A stretch of DNA of 64,000 nt from Phycisphaeraceae bacterium D3-23 (GCA_039555135.1 CP114179.1:3534001-3598000); one strand, 5' to 3'; positions 52,939-61,251 are shown, numbered from the stretch's first letter. Notes: generated by a model from the letters alone, not told the origin. Program-made: numbers and translations.

Positions 52939-53601
52939 CTACGCCGCGAGGGCGGGGAGGGTTGGCTGTTGGGGCTGGGGTTGCGGGGCGGCGGGGCCGG
53001 ACATCCGGGCCATCTCGATGAGGTCGGCGGTCTGGGGCTCGGCGTGGTCGCGCTGCTCCTCGAGGGCGGTGAGCAAGGCGTGGCGTCGGCAGCGGGCGGC
53101 GAAGGCGTGGTCGTCGAGCAGGAGGTAGGCGATAAAGGCGGAGACGAGCAGCCGATCGCCCGCGGAGCGGTCGACGGGGCCGGCGAAGAGGCCGTCGGGG
53201 CCCTGCATCTGTTCGAGGGCGTCGATGCCGAGCTGGTGGGCCTGGGTGATCGCGGGGAGGTGGTCGCCCATCAGGGGGCCGTGGTCGCGGATCAGGCGTC
53301 CCAGCCCGGCGCAGACGGCGGCGGTGAGGACGGGGCATGGGGCGGCTTCGTCGTCCAGGACGCCCAGTCCGGGATGGATGGCGTGGATGAGTTGGTCGGT
53401 GAGTTCCCGGCTCAGCGCGGTGGGGCCGTAGGTCAGCTCGACGAGGCGTCGGAGCCCGAGCCCGGCCGCGCCGTGGGCGGAGCGGCCCAGACGGACGCGG
53501 AGGGGCAGGGGCATGATGAGCCCGTTGCGGCAGAGCTCGCGGAGCAGGCGGTCGTGGTCGCGTTGCTGGAGGGTTTTATCGATGAGTTGGATGCTGAGCA
53601 T
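52939..53601 (-). CDS. Conserved hypothetical protein, 220 aa
   Basis: MLSIQLIDKTLQQRDHDRLL followed by RELCRNGLIMPLPLRVRLGR, a Leu/Ala-rich mostly helical protein without signal peptide or membrane segment. Features include RDHGPLMGDHLPAITQAHQL and FAARCRRHALLTALEEQRDH, and a Pro/Gln-rich end (APQPQPQQPTLPALAA). I do not recognise the family. Coding is supported by an uninterrupted frame, sensible amino-acid composition and codon use like its neighbours. Confidence 0.65.
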   Translation of the reverse strand: MLSIQLIDKTLQQRDHDRLLRELCRNGLIMPLPLRVRLGRSAHGAAGLGLRRLVELTYGPTALSRELTDQLIHAIHPGLGVLDDEAAPCPVLTAAVCAGLGRLIRDHGPLMGDHLPAITQAHQLGIDALEQMQGPDGLFAGPVDRSAGDRLLVSAFIAYLLLDDHAFAARCRRHALLTALEEQRDHAEPQTADLIEMARMSGPAAPQPQPQQPTLPALAA

Positions 53602-54179
53602 GGCCGGGGCTCCGTTTGATAGGGCGGTGTACGCACCTAACTTTACCCGATCTTAGTCTCGTGTCAAGGCGGATGATCTAATTTTGTTTGGGTCACTGTT
53701 CGGGCTTGTGCGGCGTTGGTGAACACATGCAACTGCGCGGTCCGCAGACGGGTTGAGCGGGTCCAGGCACAGCGATAACCCCCGCATGGGCCCGATGTGG
53801 AAAACATGTCGTTTGTTGTTGTGGGGTGGCGGTTCACGTCGGCGGGGCGCAGAAAAAAACCCCCGTCACAGGGCTCCGAACCTGTGAGCGGAGGCGCGCC
53901 ACGGCCAAGATTTGAGCGGTCCCGAAGGCCCGTGCCCCTATCCTATCGGCATCTTCGAGCCCGTGTCAATGCGGGCGTCCCTAGTTTCTGATTTTACTAT
54001 AAATAACGCAATAATAGCGTTTTACAGAATGTGTGAATCTGTACGAGTGGTTGAAAGCGTCCGGCGGGCCCGGCTCGGGCGTCGCGGGGCGGGGGTGGGG
54101 CGATCCGGGGCTTCGCGGACGCAGCCCTCGGCGTGGGGTCGCTTTGAGCGGGGCAGTCGCACACGCGCGTCTCGCTTGG
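53602..54179. other. Intergenic region with a terminator-like hairpin
   Basis: No gene seen. On the minus strand, CACAGG-ttcggagc-CCTGTG (53886-53867) is followed by ACGGGGGTTTTTTT, a good terminator shape that could end the DinB transcript. The part around 53990-54035 is unusually AT-rich. Confidence 0.5.
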
Positions 54180-54698
54180 CTATCCGCGCGAGTCGGGTGT
54201 GGACCAGCCGCCGGTGTGGTCGTGCTCCCACTCGAGCGCGTCGCCTTCGGGGACGTTTGCGATGCCGAGCTTGCGCATCATGTAGAGGGCTTGGGCGCGG
54301 TGGTGCATGCCGTGCGTGGCGAGGTGGAGGATCGCGCCGCCGAACGGTTTCAAGACGGGCGGGTCGTCGAGGTGGTCGAGGAAGGTGTCGTCGAGTCGGC
54401 CGTCGTCCTGGATGCGCCGCGCGAGGGTGTAGAGCGCGGCGGCGGCGCGGTCGTAGTGCTCGATCATCAGCGCGATCGGCGCGTCGGCGGTGAGCCGGGG
54501 CTGCTCGGGCTCAACACCCTGCATCAACGCCGTCCAGCCCACCGCGTTGCCGACGACATGGTGCCAGAGCTTGCGGAGTGTGCCCGGCCCGAGCGCGAAG
54601 TCGCGGTCGAGCTGTTCGTCCGACAACGGCAGGCAGAGTTCCATCAGCCGTCGCGTCGTCCACGCGTCGTGTTGGAGGAGGCGGTCGAGGAGGTCCAT
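54180..54698 (-). CDS. DinB-family protein
   Basis: 172 aa. Helical bundle protein beginning MDLLDRLLQHDAWTTRRLME. The three metal-binding His expected in DinB/YfiT proteins are visible: RKLWHHVVGNA (near residue 47) and HLATHGMHHRAQALYMMRKL (near residues 126-134). This fold binds a divalent metal and often serves as a thiol-dependent S-transferase. The cellular role cannot be inferred. It is followed by nothing on its strand for 580 bp and preceded by the ATP-grasp gene 49 bp away. Confidence 0.88.
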   Translation of the reverse strand: MDLLDRLLQHDAWTTRRLMELCLPLSDEQLDRDFALGPGTLRKLWHHVVGNAVGWTALMQGVEPEQPRLTADAPIALMIEHYDRAAAALYTLARRIQDDGRLDDTFLDHLDDPPVLKPFGGAILHLATHGMHHRAQALYMMRKLGIANVPEGDALEWEHDHTGGWSTPDSRG

Positions 54699-54747
54699 GG
54701 GGTACCTGTCGTCGTCGAGGTGTCACGAAACGCGGTAATGCCTTTGA

Positions 54748-55491
54748 CTATGCTCGCTTGATCGATGATGCAACGTGTTCCAAGACCGACAGGACGCGAA
54801 CTGGGTCGCAGCCATAGATACCCGCGCCCCACGCGGCGTTTTGTTCGATGACAGCCCACCCACGGTCTCGGATCGTCCCAACATCCAGCACGGCGGTTTT
54901 TCCAATAGACACGTTGGGGTCAGCAATGACCTGCTTTATATACTCGGTGGCTTGCGCCAACTCGGATGGGGTGGCCGCAAAGTTGTGTTCACGTTGCAAC
55001 TCGCCGTCACGTAAGTAAATCGAGATGGCTTGTGGCTTGCCGTCGAGCACAAAACAGCGGAACTCAGTTTCCCAATGCACGATGTCACTCACCAGTACGG
55101 GTGTGTCGTCATCGAAGTCGTCAGGAAGGTCGTTGCCAGTGGCATAGACCTTGGCTGGGAAACTTTTGTCGTTGGGCGGCTTGACGAAGGCGGGGCGAGT
55201 GAGCTTTCTCGCTTCGTCAAGTGTGGTCAAAGTGATCTTGCGCTTTCGCAGCGGCTCGGGCAGATTGGGTAGCCAGTCGATGGGTGGTTCGACGAGTGCC
55301 AAGCCGAGGTCTTCCGCGAGGGTAGGCCCAAACAAAGCTTCAACGTACAAGACCGGCTGCCCGACAGATCGCAGTGATTCGGGTATCCGCCAAGTCTGCA
55401 GCCGCTCAACATCCCAGCCCAACTGTGAAGCCGCCCGCCAGAGGGCCTGTGAGTCTTCGGTGTATCGTGGTGTGAGGATGAGAGTTGGCAT
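54748..55491 (-). CDS. ATP-grasp domain protein (DUF4343-like)
   Basis: 247 aa from the ATG at 55491 (MPTLILTPRYTEDSQALWRA); an extra ATG at 55515 is possible. ATP-grasp signs are LTRPAFVKPPNDKSFPAKVY, with the substrate and ATP Lys, then DIVHWETEFRCFVLDGKPQA and AVLDVGTIRDRGWAVIEQNA, where the final Glu and Asn would bind Mg-ATP. The order matches stand-alone ATP-grasp ligases such as the DUF4343 group. These join an acid to an amine or thiol with ATP; the substrate is unknown. Likely co-transcribed with the DinB gene downstream. Confidence 0.78.
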   Translation of the reverse strand: MPTLILTPRYTEDSQALWRAASQLGWDVERLQTWRIPESLRSVGQPVLYVEALFGPTLAEDLGLALVEPPIDWLPNLPEPLRKRKITLTTLDEARKLTRPAFVKPPNDKSFPAKVYATGNDLPDDFDDDTPVLVSDIVHWETEFRCFVLDGKPQAISIYLRDGELQREHNFAATPSELAQATEYIKQVIADPNVSIGKTAVLDVGTIRDRGWAVIEQNAAWGAGIYGCDPVRVLSVLEHVASSIKRA

Positions 55492-55565
55492 GTGTCTGAT
55501 TCTCTGCGGATGCATGCCTGGGTCAAATGCCTCGCGTTGGTTTGAATAGAGTTTAGAGAATTACT

Positions 55566-56990
55566 TTACTCCGGCTTCTTCGGATCAAACAGCAGTTCCT
55601 CAACCACCAGCCGTGGCCTCGCGTGTTCGGTGATCTCGGCGTCCATGGCGGCCGCCAGGGCGCGGAGCTCGGCGACGCGGTTGGCGTTGTTGTTGGCGAG
55701 GTTGTATTGCTCGCTGGGGTCGTGGTCGAGGTGGAAGAGCTGGCCGTTTTCGAGGAGGAGTTTCCACGGGCCGCGGCGGATGCCGGCGAGTTCGCCGTGG
55801 GAGGTGTAGTAGAGGAAGGCGTCGGTAGGGCTGGTCGCGTTGGGGTCACCCGTGAGCAGGGGGGTGACGTCGTGGCCGTCGATGCGGCGGTCGCTTAGCG
55901 TCGCGCCGGTCATCGCGGCGATGGTGGGCAGGAGGTCCATGGTGGTCACGACCTCCCGGCACACGCTTCCGGGGGGGATGGTGCCGGGCAGGGCGATGAT
56001 GGCGGGGACGCGTTGGCCGCCTTCCCAGTTGGAGCCCTTGCCGCCGCGCAGGAGACCGGCCGAGCCGCCGTCGAGTTTGAACGGCAGCCAGGGGCCGTTG
56101 TCGCTGGTGAAGAAAATGAGCGTGTTGTCGGTCAGCCCGTGTTCTTCGAGGGTGGCGACGATCTGGCCGACGCTCCAGTCGATCTCTTCGATGACGTCGC
56201 CATAGAGCCCGCGCGGGCTGGTGCCTTCGAAGTCTTCGGAGGCGTACAAGGGTATGTGCGGCATCGAGTGGGGCAGGTAGACGAAGAACGGCTCGTCCTT
56301 GTTCTCCTCAATAAACGCAACTGCTTCCTGCGTGCAATCGCGTGTGAGGTAACGCTGGTCGGGCTCCCATTCGAGGACCTCGTTGTTGCGCATCAGCGGG
56401 AGCAGGAACTGGTAGTTGTGCCCGGGTCGGCGGTGCACGGCCGACATGTCGTTGGAGTAGGGCACGCCGTAGTAGGTGTCGAAGCCCTGGTCGGTGGGCA
56501 TGAGTCCGGGTCGGTGTCCGAGGTGCCACTTGCCGAAGCAGCCGGTGGCGTAGCCGTGCTGGCGGAGCATGTCGGCGATGGTGGTTTCGTCGGTGTCCAG
56601 GCCGTAGGCGGTCATGGGGAAGACGACATGCTGGTGCATGCCGACGCGTTTGGGGTAGCAGCCGGTGAGGAGCGCGGCGCGTGAGGGCGAGCAGACGGGG
56701 GAGGCGACGTAGCACTGGGTGAGCTTCATGCCGTCGGCGGCGAGCGCATCGAGGTGGGGGGTGTGGATGGTGGGGTGGCCGAAGCAGGAGAGGTCGCCGT
56801 AGCCCTGGTCGTCGGTGAAGATGATGACGATGTTGGGGGGCGGGGCATCCTGCGTTTGGGCGATGTCGTTGCTGGGTTGCAGCGAGACGGGGAGTGTCGT
56901 ATCGGCCGGCCTCGGCCCACCGCTGCAGGCGGCGAGTGCGGGGAGCAGCAAGGCGGACAGGAGCGCGAACAGGTGGGTGATCGTTTTCAT
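55566..56990 (-). CDS. Sulfatase (arylsulfatase-type lipoprotein)
   Basis: 474 aa. Lipoprotein signal ending in LAACS (Cys22). The metal-binding pair is Asp60-Asp61 in IIFTDDQGYGDLS. The formylglycine motif is VCSPSRAALLTG with Cys100 in the C-x-P-x-R context, so it needs a maturation enzyme. GKWHLG (third signature), MPHIPLYAS and TSDNGPW are further active-site segments. This is a family S1 sulfatase acting on sulfated sugars. Planctomycetes usually carry many such genes for algal polysaccharides. No anaerobic sulfatase-maturing enzyme or glycoside hydrolase is adjacent. Start chosen as the only ATG with the signal peptide. Confidence 0.93.
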   Translation of the reverse strand: MKTITHLFALLSALLLPALAACSGGPRPADTTLPVSLQPSNDIAQTQDAPPPNIVIIFTDDQGYGDLSCFGHPTIHTPHLDALAADGMKLTQCYVASPVCSPSRAALLTGCYPKRVGMHQHVVFPMTAYGLDTDETTIADMLRQHGYATGCFGKWHLGHRPGLMPTDQGFDTYYGVPYSNDMSAVHRRPGHNYQFLLPLMRNNEVLEWEPDQRYLTRDCTQEAVAFIEENKDEPFFVYLPHSMPHIPLYASEDFEGTSPRGLYGDVIEEIDWSVGQIVATLEEHGLTDNTLIFFTSDNGPWLPFKLDGGSAGLLRGGKGSNWEGGQRVPAIIALPGTIPPGSVCREVVTTMDLLPTIAAMTGATLSDRRIDGHDVTPLLTGDPNATSPTDAFLYYTSHGELAGIRRGPWKLLLENGQLFHLDHDPSEQYNLANNNANRVAELRALAAAMDAEITEHARPRLVVEELLFDPKKPE

Positions 56991-57046
56991 GTCGATACCA
57001 TAGCGTGTGAGTGAATGGACTAATCGGCGGCGTCTGGAGCGACACG

Positions 57047-57478
57047 ATGGACAAGGCGGAAGCGGGCAGCAGCGATACCGGGCCGGACGCAGAAGGCCTG
57101 GGCTTCGAGGTCGCGGGGCTGGCGTATGTGACGCTCTACATCGAGGACTACGAGAAGGCGGTCGCGTTTTACACCGATGTCTTCGGCGAGCCGGAATGCA
57201 AACAAGAGAGCTTCATGGGCTGGGCGATGGGGGACACCTGGCTGACGGTGTTCCCGTCCAAGACGGGCAACGCCCCGGGCAAAAACCCTCGGAACATGGA
57301 GTTCGGCGTGCGTGTGAAGGCCCCGGGGCAGGTGGATGTTTTGCACGCCCGTCTCGTTGAACTTGGCGCGAAGAACGCATGGTCGCCCGAGGATACGGAG
57401 ATGTATGACAAGATGCGGTTTTCTTGTGTGGACGACCCGTTCGGGGTGCGGATCGATGTGTACTGCCCGCTGGTGTAG
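57047..57478 (+). CDS. VOC (glyoxalase/bleomycin-resistance) family protein
   Basis: 143 aa from the ATG at 57047, which has GGAG 8 nt upstream; 57011 is an in-frame alternative. One vicinal-oxygen-chelate fold: LAYVTLYIEDYEKAVAFYTD, VFGEPEC, MEFGVRVKAPGQVDVLHARL and DDPFGVRIDVYCPLV. Members bind a metal or small hydrophobic ligand and catalyse isomerisation, dioxygenation or resistance. It is divergent from the sulfatase gene. A family A element starts 16 bp after the stop. Confidence 0.85.
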   Translation: MDKAEAGSSDTGPDAEGLGFEVAGLAYVTLYIEDYEKAVAFYTDVFGEPECKQESFMGWAMGDTWLTVFPSKTGNAPGKNPRNMEFGVRVKAPGQVDVLHARLVELGAKNAWSPEDTEMYDKMRFSCVDDPFGVRIDVYCPLV

Positions 57479-57493
57479 GGAAGGGCAGGGTCG

Positions 57494-57730
57494 GAGCACG
57501 AAGCGTGAGCGAGTGATGATGCCCTTTTTGAGCCGGTCATACACATCCCCGAATGAACACGCGTTCCGGGGTGCCACACAACTGGCCTGTCCGCAGGCCT
57601 GCTGTGTGCCGGGACAAAAAATGGCATCGGGTTGTCGCACACAGCAGCCCTACGGGCAGTGGTGTGGCACCCCGGAAGATACGCGCGCGGATCGACTGCG
57701 ATGCGTGTTACTCGCTCTCGCTTCGTGCTC
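57494..57730. mobile_element. 237-bp MITE-like element with 21-bp inverted ends (family A copy 3)
   Basis: The ends GAGCACGAAGCGTGAGCGAG and the complementary ACTCGCTCTCGCTTCGTGCT form 21-bp terminal inverted repeats with a single mismatch. Inside are two palindromic units (GTGCCACACAACTGGCCTGT... and ...GGCAGTGGTGTGGCAC). The central 165 bp is the reverse complement of 37664-37835 with few changes. No coding sequence and no clear target-site duplication. It looks like a non-autonomous element or a large REP composite. The rest of the gap to 57885 holds nothing else I can name. Confidence 0.7.
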
Positions 57731-57885
57731 TGGAGAGATACAAAAAAACCGGGACGCGCTCTCAAGAAATGAGTGAGCGTCCCGGCCGTGCGTGGTGGGG
57801 TTGTGTGGGGCGATTTGCCCGGATGAGTCCCGGAAGCTGCGAGTGAGACGGTGGGTGGGCTGTGGGTATTACAGCACAGGCATTC

Positions 57886-58257
57886 TTAGATATCGTCGTC
57901 TTCTGCGTCGGGTTGCACCGACTTTTCTTTTTCTTCGCTTGGGTCTTCGATCGGCCCTTCTTCGAGCCCCGCAGCCAGTAGGTCGCTGCCCGCGTCGTCG
58001 TCGGCCTGCTGCTGGGCCAAGGCCTCTTCAAAGCTGTAAGGCCCGGTCTCGGCCCCGCCATCCAGGACGAGGTCGCTCTCGCTGAACGCCTCACCCTGGT
58101 CCAATATTGCCATCAAGCGGTTTTCCAGCCGGTTTTGGGCCCCATAGGGCGGCTGGAGGGTGGCGTAAAGCCGGTCCAGGTCGCGTTCCAAGGCCTCGGC
58201 CTCGATCAGCTCCTTGCGTAGGCCTTTGGCCAGCTTGGTTTTGGGGTCGTCTTTCAT
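57886..58257 (-). CDS. Acidic hypothetical protein, 123 aa
   Basis: MKDDPKTKLAKGLRKELIEA continues with EALERDLDRLYATLQPPYGA, a likely coiled coil at residues 5-35. It is followed by an acidic low-complexity end (PIEDPSEEKEKSVQPDAEDD). No signal peptide or known motif. AGGGAA precedes the ATG by about 10 nt. It follows the ECF-type sigma gene on the same strand, after a hairpin. Confidence 0.6.
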   Translation of the reverse strand: MKDDPKTKLAKGLRKELIEAEALERDLDRLYATLQPPYGAQNRLENRLMAILDQGEAFSESDLVLDGGAETGPYSFEEALAQQQADDDAGSDLLAAGLEEGPIEDPSEEKEKSVQPDAEDDDI

Positions 58258-58355
58258 GATTCAATTCCCTGATTGGGCGGCGTCATTTGCCGTCCTCGGG
58301 AGAGACGAGGGGGCCGGGGGGGTGTTACAGGCGGGAAGAAAAAAGTGAAGAAAGT

Positions 58356-58393
58356 AGGGTGGGTTGCGCTCGCGGACTCACTCCACCCACCTT
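58356..58393. terminator. Hairpin after the sigma factor gene
   Basis: AGGGTGGGT and ACCCACCT arms with a 20-nt loop, about 15 bp past the sigma factor stop on the minus strand. No T-run, so it may be a processing hairpin rather than a terminator. Confidence 0.45.
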
Positions 58394-58407
58394 AGGCGCG
58401 GACGAAG

Positions 58408-59181
58408 CTAGTCATCCATCCCCAGCGCCTGGCGGACCGTCGGGCTGGCGCGGAGTTTTTCGTAGGCGCGGAACAGCCGGACCCGGGCGTTATTGGGCGT
58501 GATATCCAGACGCTCGGAGAGCTCGGCGATGTCGAGCCCTTCGACGTGGCGGAGCGTGATCACTGCGGCCTGGGACTCGGGCAACTCGGCGACGGCCGCG
58601 AAGACGATGGACCGCTGGTCGTCGTCCATCTGGAAGGTCGCGTCGGCTTCGTCTGCGGCGACCTGGATCTCCTCGGCGTCGGCGGAGCCGGGCCCGCCCG
58701 CCGTGCGTTTACGCTTTCGGACGACGTCGAGCGAGGCGTTTCGCACGATCATGGCGAGCCAGGAGACGATCGCGCGGGGGTCGTTGAGGTGGTCGAGTCG
58801 TTTGAGGCCGTTCATGACGGCGGTCTGCACGGCGTCCTCGGCGTCTGCGGCGTTGCGGACGATGGGGTAGGCCGTGGCGTAGAGGAACCGGTAGTAGTCG
58901 CCCACGATGCGGGCGTACCAGTTTTCCGGGGTCTCGTCGGGCTTGGGGAGGTTGTCCATGTGCGAGCGGGGCCGGGGCGGCACGGGCTTCTTGCGAGGCC
59001 CATCGGTGTCGTCCGAATCGTGGTACTCGGCTTCATCGCCGAAGAACGTGTCGGCCTCATTGTAAGGCACGCTGGACCACCGCTTACGGGCGAGGGAGCC
59101 CTCGGTGATCGGCTCGTTGCCGTCGTTTTCGTCCTCGGGGAAGTTCCGGTAGTGCTCGATACGGTAGGTAGGGGTGGCCAC
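58408..59181 (-). CDS. ECF-type sigma-70 factor
   Basis: 257 aa. The GTG at 59181 is chosen because GGAAAGGA lies about 9 nt upstream; the frame is open to 59595 but that part overlaps the oppositely coded toxin-antitoxin region. A 90-residue acidic extension comes first. Region 2 follows: YYRFLYATAYPIVRNAADAE, DAVQTAVMNGLKRL and SWLAMIVRNASLDVVRKRKR. Region 4 is AVITLRHVEGLDIAELSERL with DITPNNARVRLFRAYEKLRA, an HTH. There is no region 3, as in ECF sigmas. No anti-sigma gene is next to it. Planctomycetes have many such sigma factors with unknown triggers. Confidence 0.87.
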   Translation of the reverse strand: MATPTYRIEHYRNFPEDENDGNEPITEGSLARKRWSSVPYNEADTFFGDEAEYHDSDDTDGPRKKPVPPRPRSHMDNLPKPDETPENWYARIVGDYYRFLYATAYPIVRNAADAEDAVQTAVMNGLKRLDHLNDPRAIVSWLAMIVRNASLDVVRKRKRTAGGPGSADAEEIQVAADEADATFQMDDDQRSIVFAAVAELPESQAAVITLRHVEGLDIAELSERLDITPNNARVRLFRAYEKLRASPTVRQALGMDD

Positions 59182-59391
59182 GACGCACGGGTCCTTTCCC
59201 GGCGGTCGCGTGCCCATTTTGGGCGATTGGCTACCTGCCGGAGGTAAAGGACGGGCCCCGGACGGGCGCGTTACAGGGTTTGGGAAGTTTTTTGTCGTTG
59301 GCAGGTCGGGCAGGATATCTTTGGCTAGAGGGCGTTCGTTACGATAAACTTCAATGGCAAGGGTATGAAGGGCACGATTGAGGACTCCCGC

Positions 59392-59646
59392 ATGGACCAC
59401 ATCACGATCCCGATCCGAGACGGTTTGGATGCGCAGCAGAAAGCCGACATCATTGAATGGCTGACCGAACTGGCCAGCCAGGTCACCGACGACGCGCACG
59501 CGATTGATGACGACCCAGCGATCCATACGCAAGCGGTCCGGCGAGCTAAGCGTGGGATGGCGGAAGTTGTGGCGGGGCGTGGCGTGGATGGCCACGAGGT
59601 CATGCGGCGGATCGCCGAGAAGAACGGGTTTACATTACCCCGATGA
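59392..59646 (+). CDS. Antitoxin partner of RelE/ParE toxin
   Basis: 84 aa from the ATG at 59392 (GAGG 8 nt upstream); an earlier ATG at 59365 has poor spacing. MDHITIPIRDGLDAQQKADI, AIDDDPAIHTQAVRRAKRGM and DGHEVMRRIAEKNGFTLPR. The short, partly acidic protein overlaps the toxin start by 4 bp (ATGA), the classic antitoxin-first layout. I do not recognise its DNA-binding fold. Confidence 0.6.
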   Translation: MDHITIPIRDGLDAQQKADIIEWLTELASQVTDDAHAIDDDPAIHTQAVRRAKRGMAEVVAGRGVDGHEVMRRIAEKNGFTLPR

Positions 59647-59948
59647 CCTACCGTCTGATTTTTGCGCCATCCTTTGAAGAGGACGTTCAAGAGAAGATTG
59701 ACTGGCTGCGTGGCCAGGGTGCTGCGGAGCGCGTCATTGAGGCGTGGTTCGTGAAGCTCTACCGGCAGCTGGAGAGTCTTACAGATTTGCCCAGAAGCTA
59801 CCCGGTCGATGCGACATACACGGCAGAGGTCGGGCGCGAGTCACGGAAGATCAGCTTCAAGGACCACCTCGTGCTCTACCAGGTGGATGAAACGCTGCGC
59901 GAGGTCAGCGTGATCGCGTTCGTGCATGGGGCGACGCGGCATACATAA
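59643..59948 (+). CDS. RelE/ParE-family toxin
   Basis: 101 aa. MTYRLIFAPSFEEDVQEKID, then AAERVIEAWFVKLYRQLESL, followed by EVGRESRKISFKDHLVLYQV and SVIAFVHGATRHT. This is the RelE/ParE layout: a basic first strand, two helices with conserved Leu, then a strand with R/Y-x-L/V-x-Y and the C-terminal V-x-x-F-x-H-x-x-R. Most members cleave mRNA in the ribosome or poison gyrase. The gene overlaps its antitoxin by 4 bp, implying coupled translation. Confidence 0.85.
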   Translation: MTYRLIFAPSFEEDVQEKIDWLRGQGAAERVIEAWFVKLYRQLESLTDLPRSYPVDATYTAEVGRESRKISFKDHLVLYQVDETLREVSVIAFVHGATRHT

Positions 59949-59958
59949 GAATACGAAT

Positions 59959-60225
59959 TCACTCCAAAAAGCTCCAATACCTTCGATCGACATCTAAATA
60001 GGATGCCACTTCACGTAAGTCGGCCCGTTGTTCGTCGCTGAGCTCAAACCACGGGTCTTCTTCACACAGGTTGTCGCAGATGATCTCGATTAGCACTTCA
60101 TACTCGTGTGCATTAAAAAGAGAGCGTTCAGCGGTTTCGCCTCCGAGTCGCTCGCCCTTTCTCTGGCGGTCGATCACATCGACAATCGGTCCGAGCTTTC
60201 CTTCGATTTCTTCTCTGTTTAGCAT
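59959..60225 (-). CDS. Small hypothetical protein, possibly MafI-like
   Basis: 88 aa. MLNREEIEGKLGPIVDVIDR, NAHEYEVLIEIICDNLCEED and PWFELSDEQRADLREVASYL. The layout (central acidic Leu/Ile helix with YEVLIEIICDNL, then a D-R helix) recalls MafI-type immunity proteins, but no toxin partner is present. It converges with the RelE/ParE toxin with 10 bp between stops. Family call is weak. Confidence 0.5.
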   Translation of the reverse strand: MLNREEIEGKLGPIVDVIDRQRKGERLGGETAERSLFNAHEYEVLIEIICDNLCEEDPWFELSDEQRADLREVASYLDVDRRYWSFLE

Positions 60226-60272
60226 TTGGTTTTACCTCGCATTGGTAGCTCGCTGCGCGTCACGCTTCGATT

Positions 60273-61091
60273 TTACCCCGGCGTGTGTTCCGCATCCTCC
60301 ATCCACGGCAGCCACCAGCCGTCGGCTTGCCGGGTCGCGTAGGCGTGGAGCAGTGTCTTGAGCTGATAGGGGGTGAGTGCCGGGTCGAGTTCGAGCCAGC
60401 GGGCGAGCAGGCCCGTGACCAGGGGGGTGGCGTAGCTGGAGCCGGTGACGCGGCGGGTCGTGCCGTTATGCCAGGCGACGGTGTTGCCCACGCCCGATGC
60501 TTCAAACTCAACGAGGTCATTATTCCGGGGGCGGAGCTCGGCGGTGCGGAGCTGGGCGTAGGTCACGCCGACGGTCGAGGCGAAGCTGGTGGGGTAGTCG
60601 CGGCCGTCCTGCTGGTAGCCCTTGGCGCAGACACAGCACACGTTGCGTGCGTAGAGGTCGTCGACGGCCTGGCCGATGCGCAGCGCGAGCGCCAGGCGAA
60701 GCGTGGACAGCGACATGTTGACCACGCCGACATCCTGCGTGCTCAGCCAGCGGAGCGCCTCGACGAGCGCTTCGGACGAGCCCTCGCGTGAGGCGCTCAG
60801 CACACGGATACTCAGGAGCTCACTTCCGGGGGCGATGCGTCGGATTTGACCGGCGGCGGCGGTACCGTGGCCGCAGACATCCATCGGCTCGGTAGGGCGG
60901 ACCTCGGCCCGGTCCCCGGAAGTTTTGTTTTCGCTATCCAGCGCGCTTTGGGTTTCAACGACATACGACGCCGCGAGCTTCCCGCCCAGCCACGGGTGGT
61001 CGTGCTCAATGCCGGTATCGACGACCGCGACGCGCACGCCCGTGCCGTCGGCCCCGCCCATCGCATCAAGCATCCCACGCACGTCGAGCAC
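60273..61091 (-). CDS. S8 subtilase without prodomain, unusual oxyanion site
   Basis: 272 aa and nothing but the catalytic fold: Asp25 in VRVAVVDTGIEHDHP, His75 in VCGHGTAAAGQI, and Ser219 in TGSSYATPLVTG. No signal peptide or prodomain, so cytoplasmic. At the oxyanion position, where subtilisins have A-A-G-N, the sequence reads VCAKGYQ, so the usual Asn is absent. Cys-rich strand NVCCVCAKG is also odd. The enzyme may be slow, specialised or inactive. The gene is followed on the same strand by nothing for 47 bp and preceded by a GAF pseudogene and a cyclase, a possible signalling set. Confidence 0.83.
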   Translation of the reverse strand: MLDVRGMLDAMGGADGTGVRVAVVDTGIEHDHPWLGGKLAASYVVETQSALDSENKTSGDRAEVRPTEPMDVCGHGTAAAGQIRRIAPGSELLSIRVLSASREGSSEALVEALRWLSTQDVGVVNMSLSTLRLALALRIGQAVDDLYARNVCCVCAKGYQQDGRDYPTSFASTVGVTYAQLRTAELRPRNNDLVEFEASGVGNTVAWHNGTTRRVTGSSYATPLVTGLLARWLELDPALTPYQLKTLLHAYATRQADGWWLPWMEDAEHTPG

Positions 61092-61125
61092 TAGCGCTGG
61101 CCTTCCCGAAGGAGTAACTCATCTT

Positions 61126-61230
61126 GGGTGTCACACAACTGCCCCGTCTGCGGGGCTGCTGTGTGCCGTGTTGGAGCAAGGGAGTTCGCCATCCGCACAC
61201 AGCAGGCCTGCGGCCAGTTGTGTGGCACCC
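61126..61230. repeat. Family A double-palindrome, copy 4
   Basis: GGGTGTCACACAACTGCCCC...GGGCTGCTGTGTG and CACACAGCAGGCCTGCGGCC...GTTGTGTGGCACCC form two palindromic units back to back, between the subtilase start and the broken GAF gene. It lacks the outer 21-bp ends of the 57.5 kb copy. Confidence 0.8.
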
Positions 61231-61251
61231 GGACTTTTTGCATGACTCGCA

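Noticed and set aside
53867-53886. A tRNA-like stem near 53.87 kb
   Set aside because: Only one hairpin is present and no acceptor or anticodon arms can be formed. The T-run on the minus strand makes a terminator more likely.
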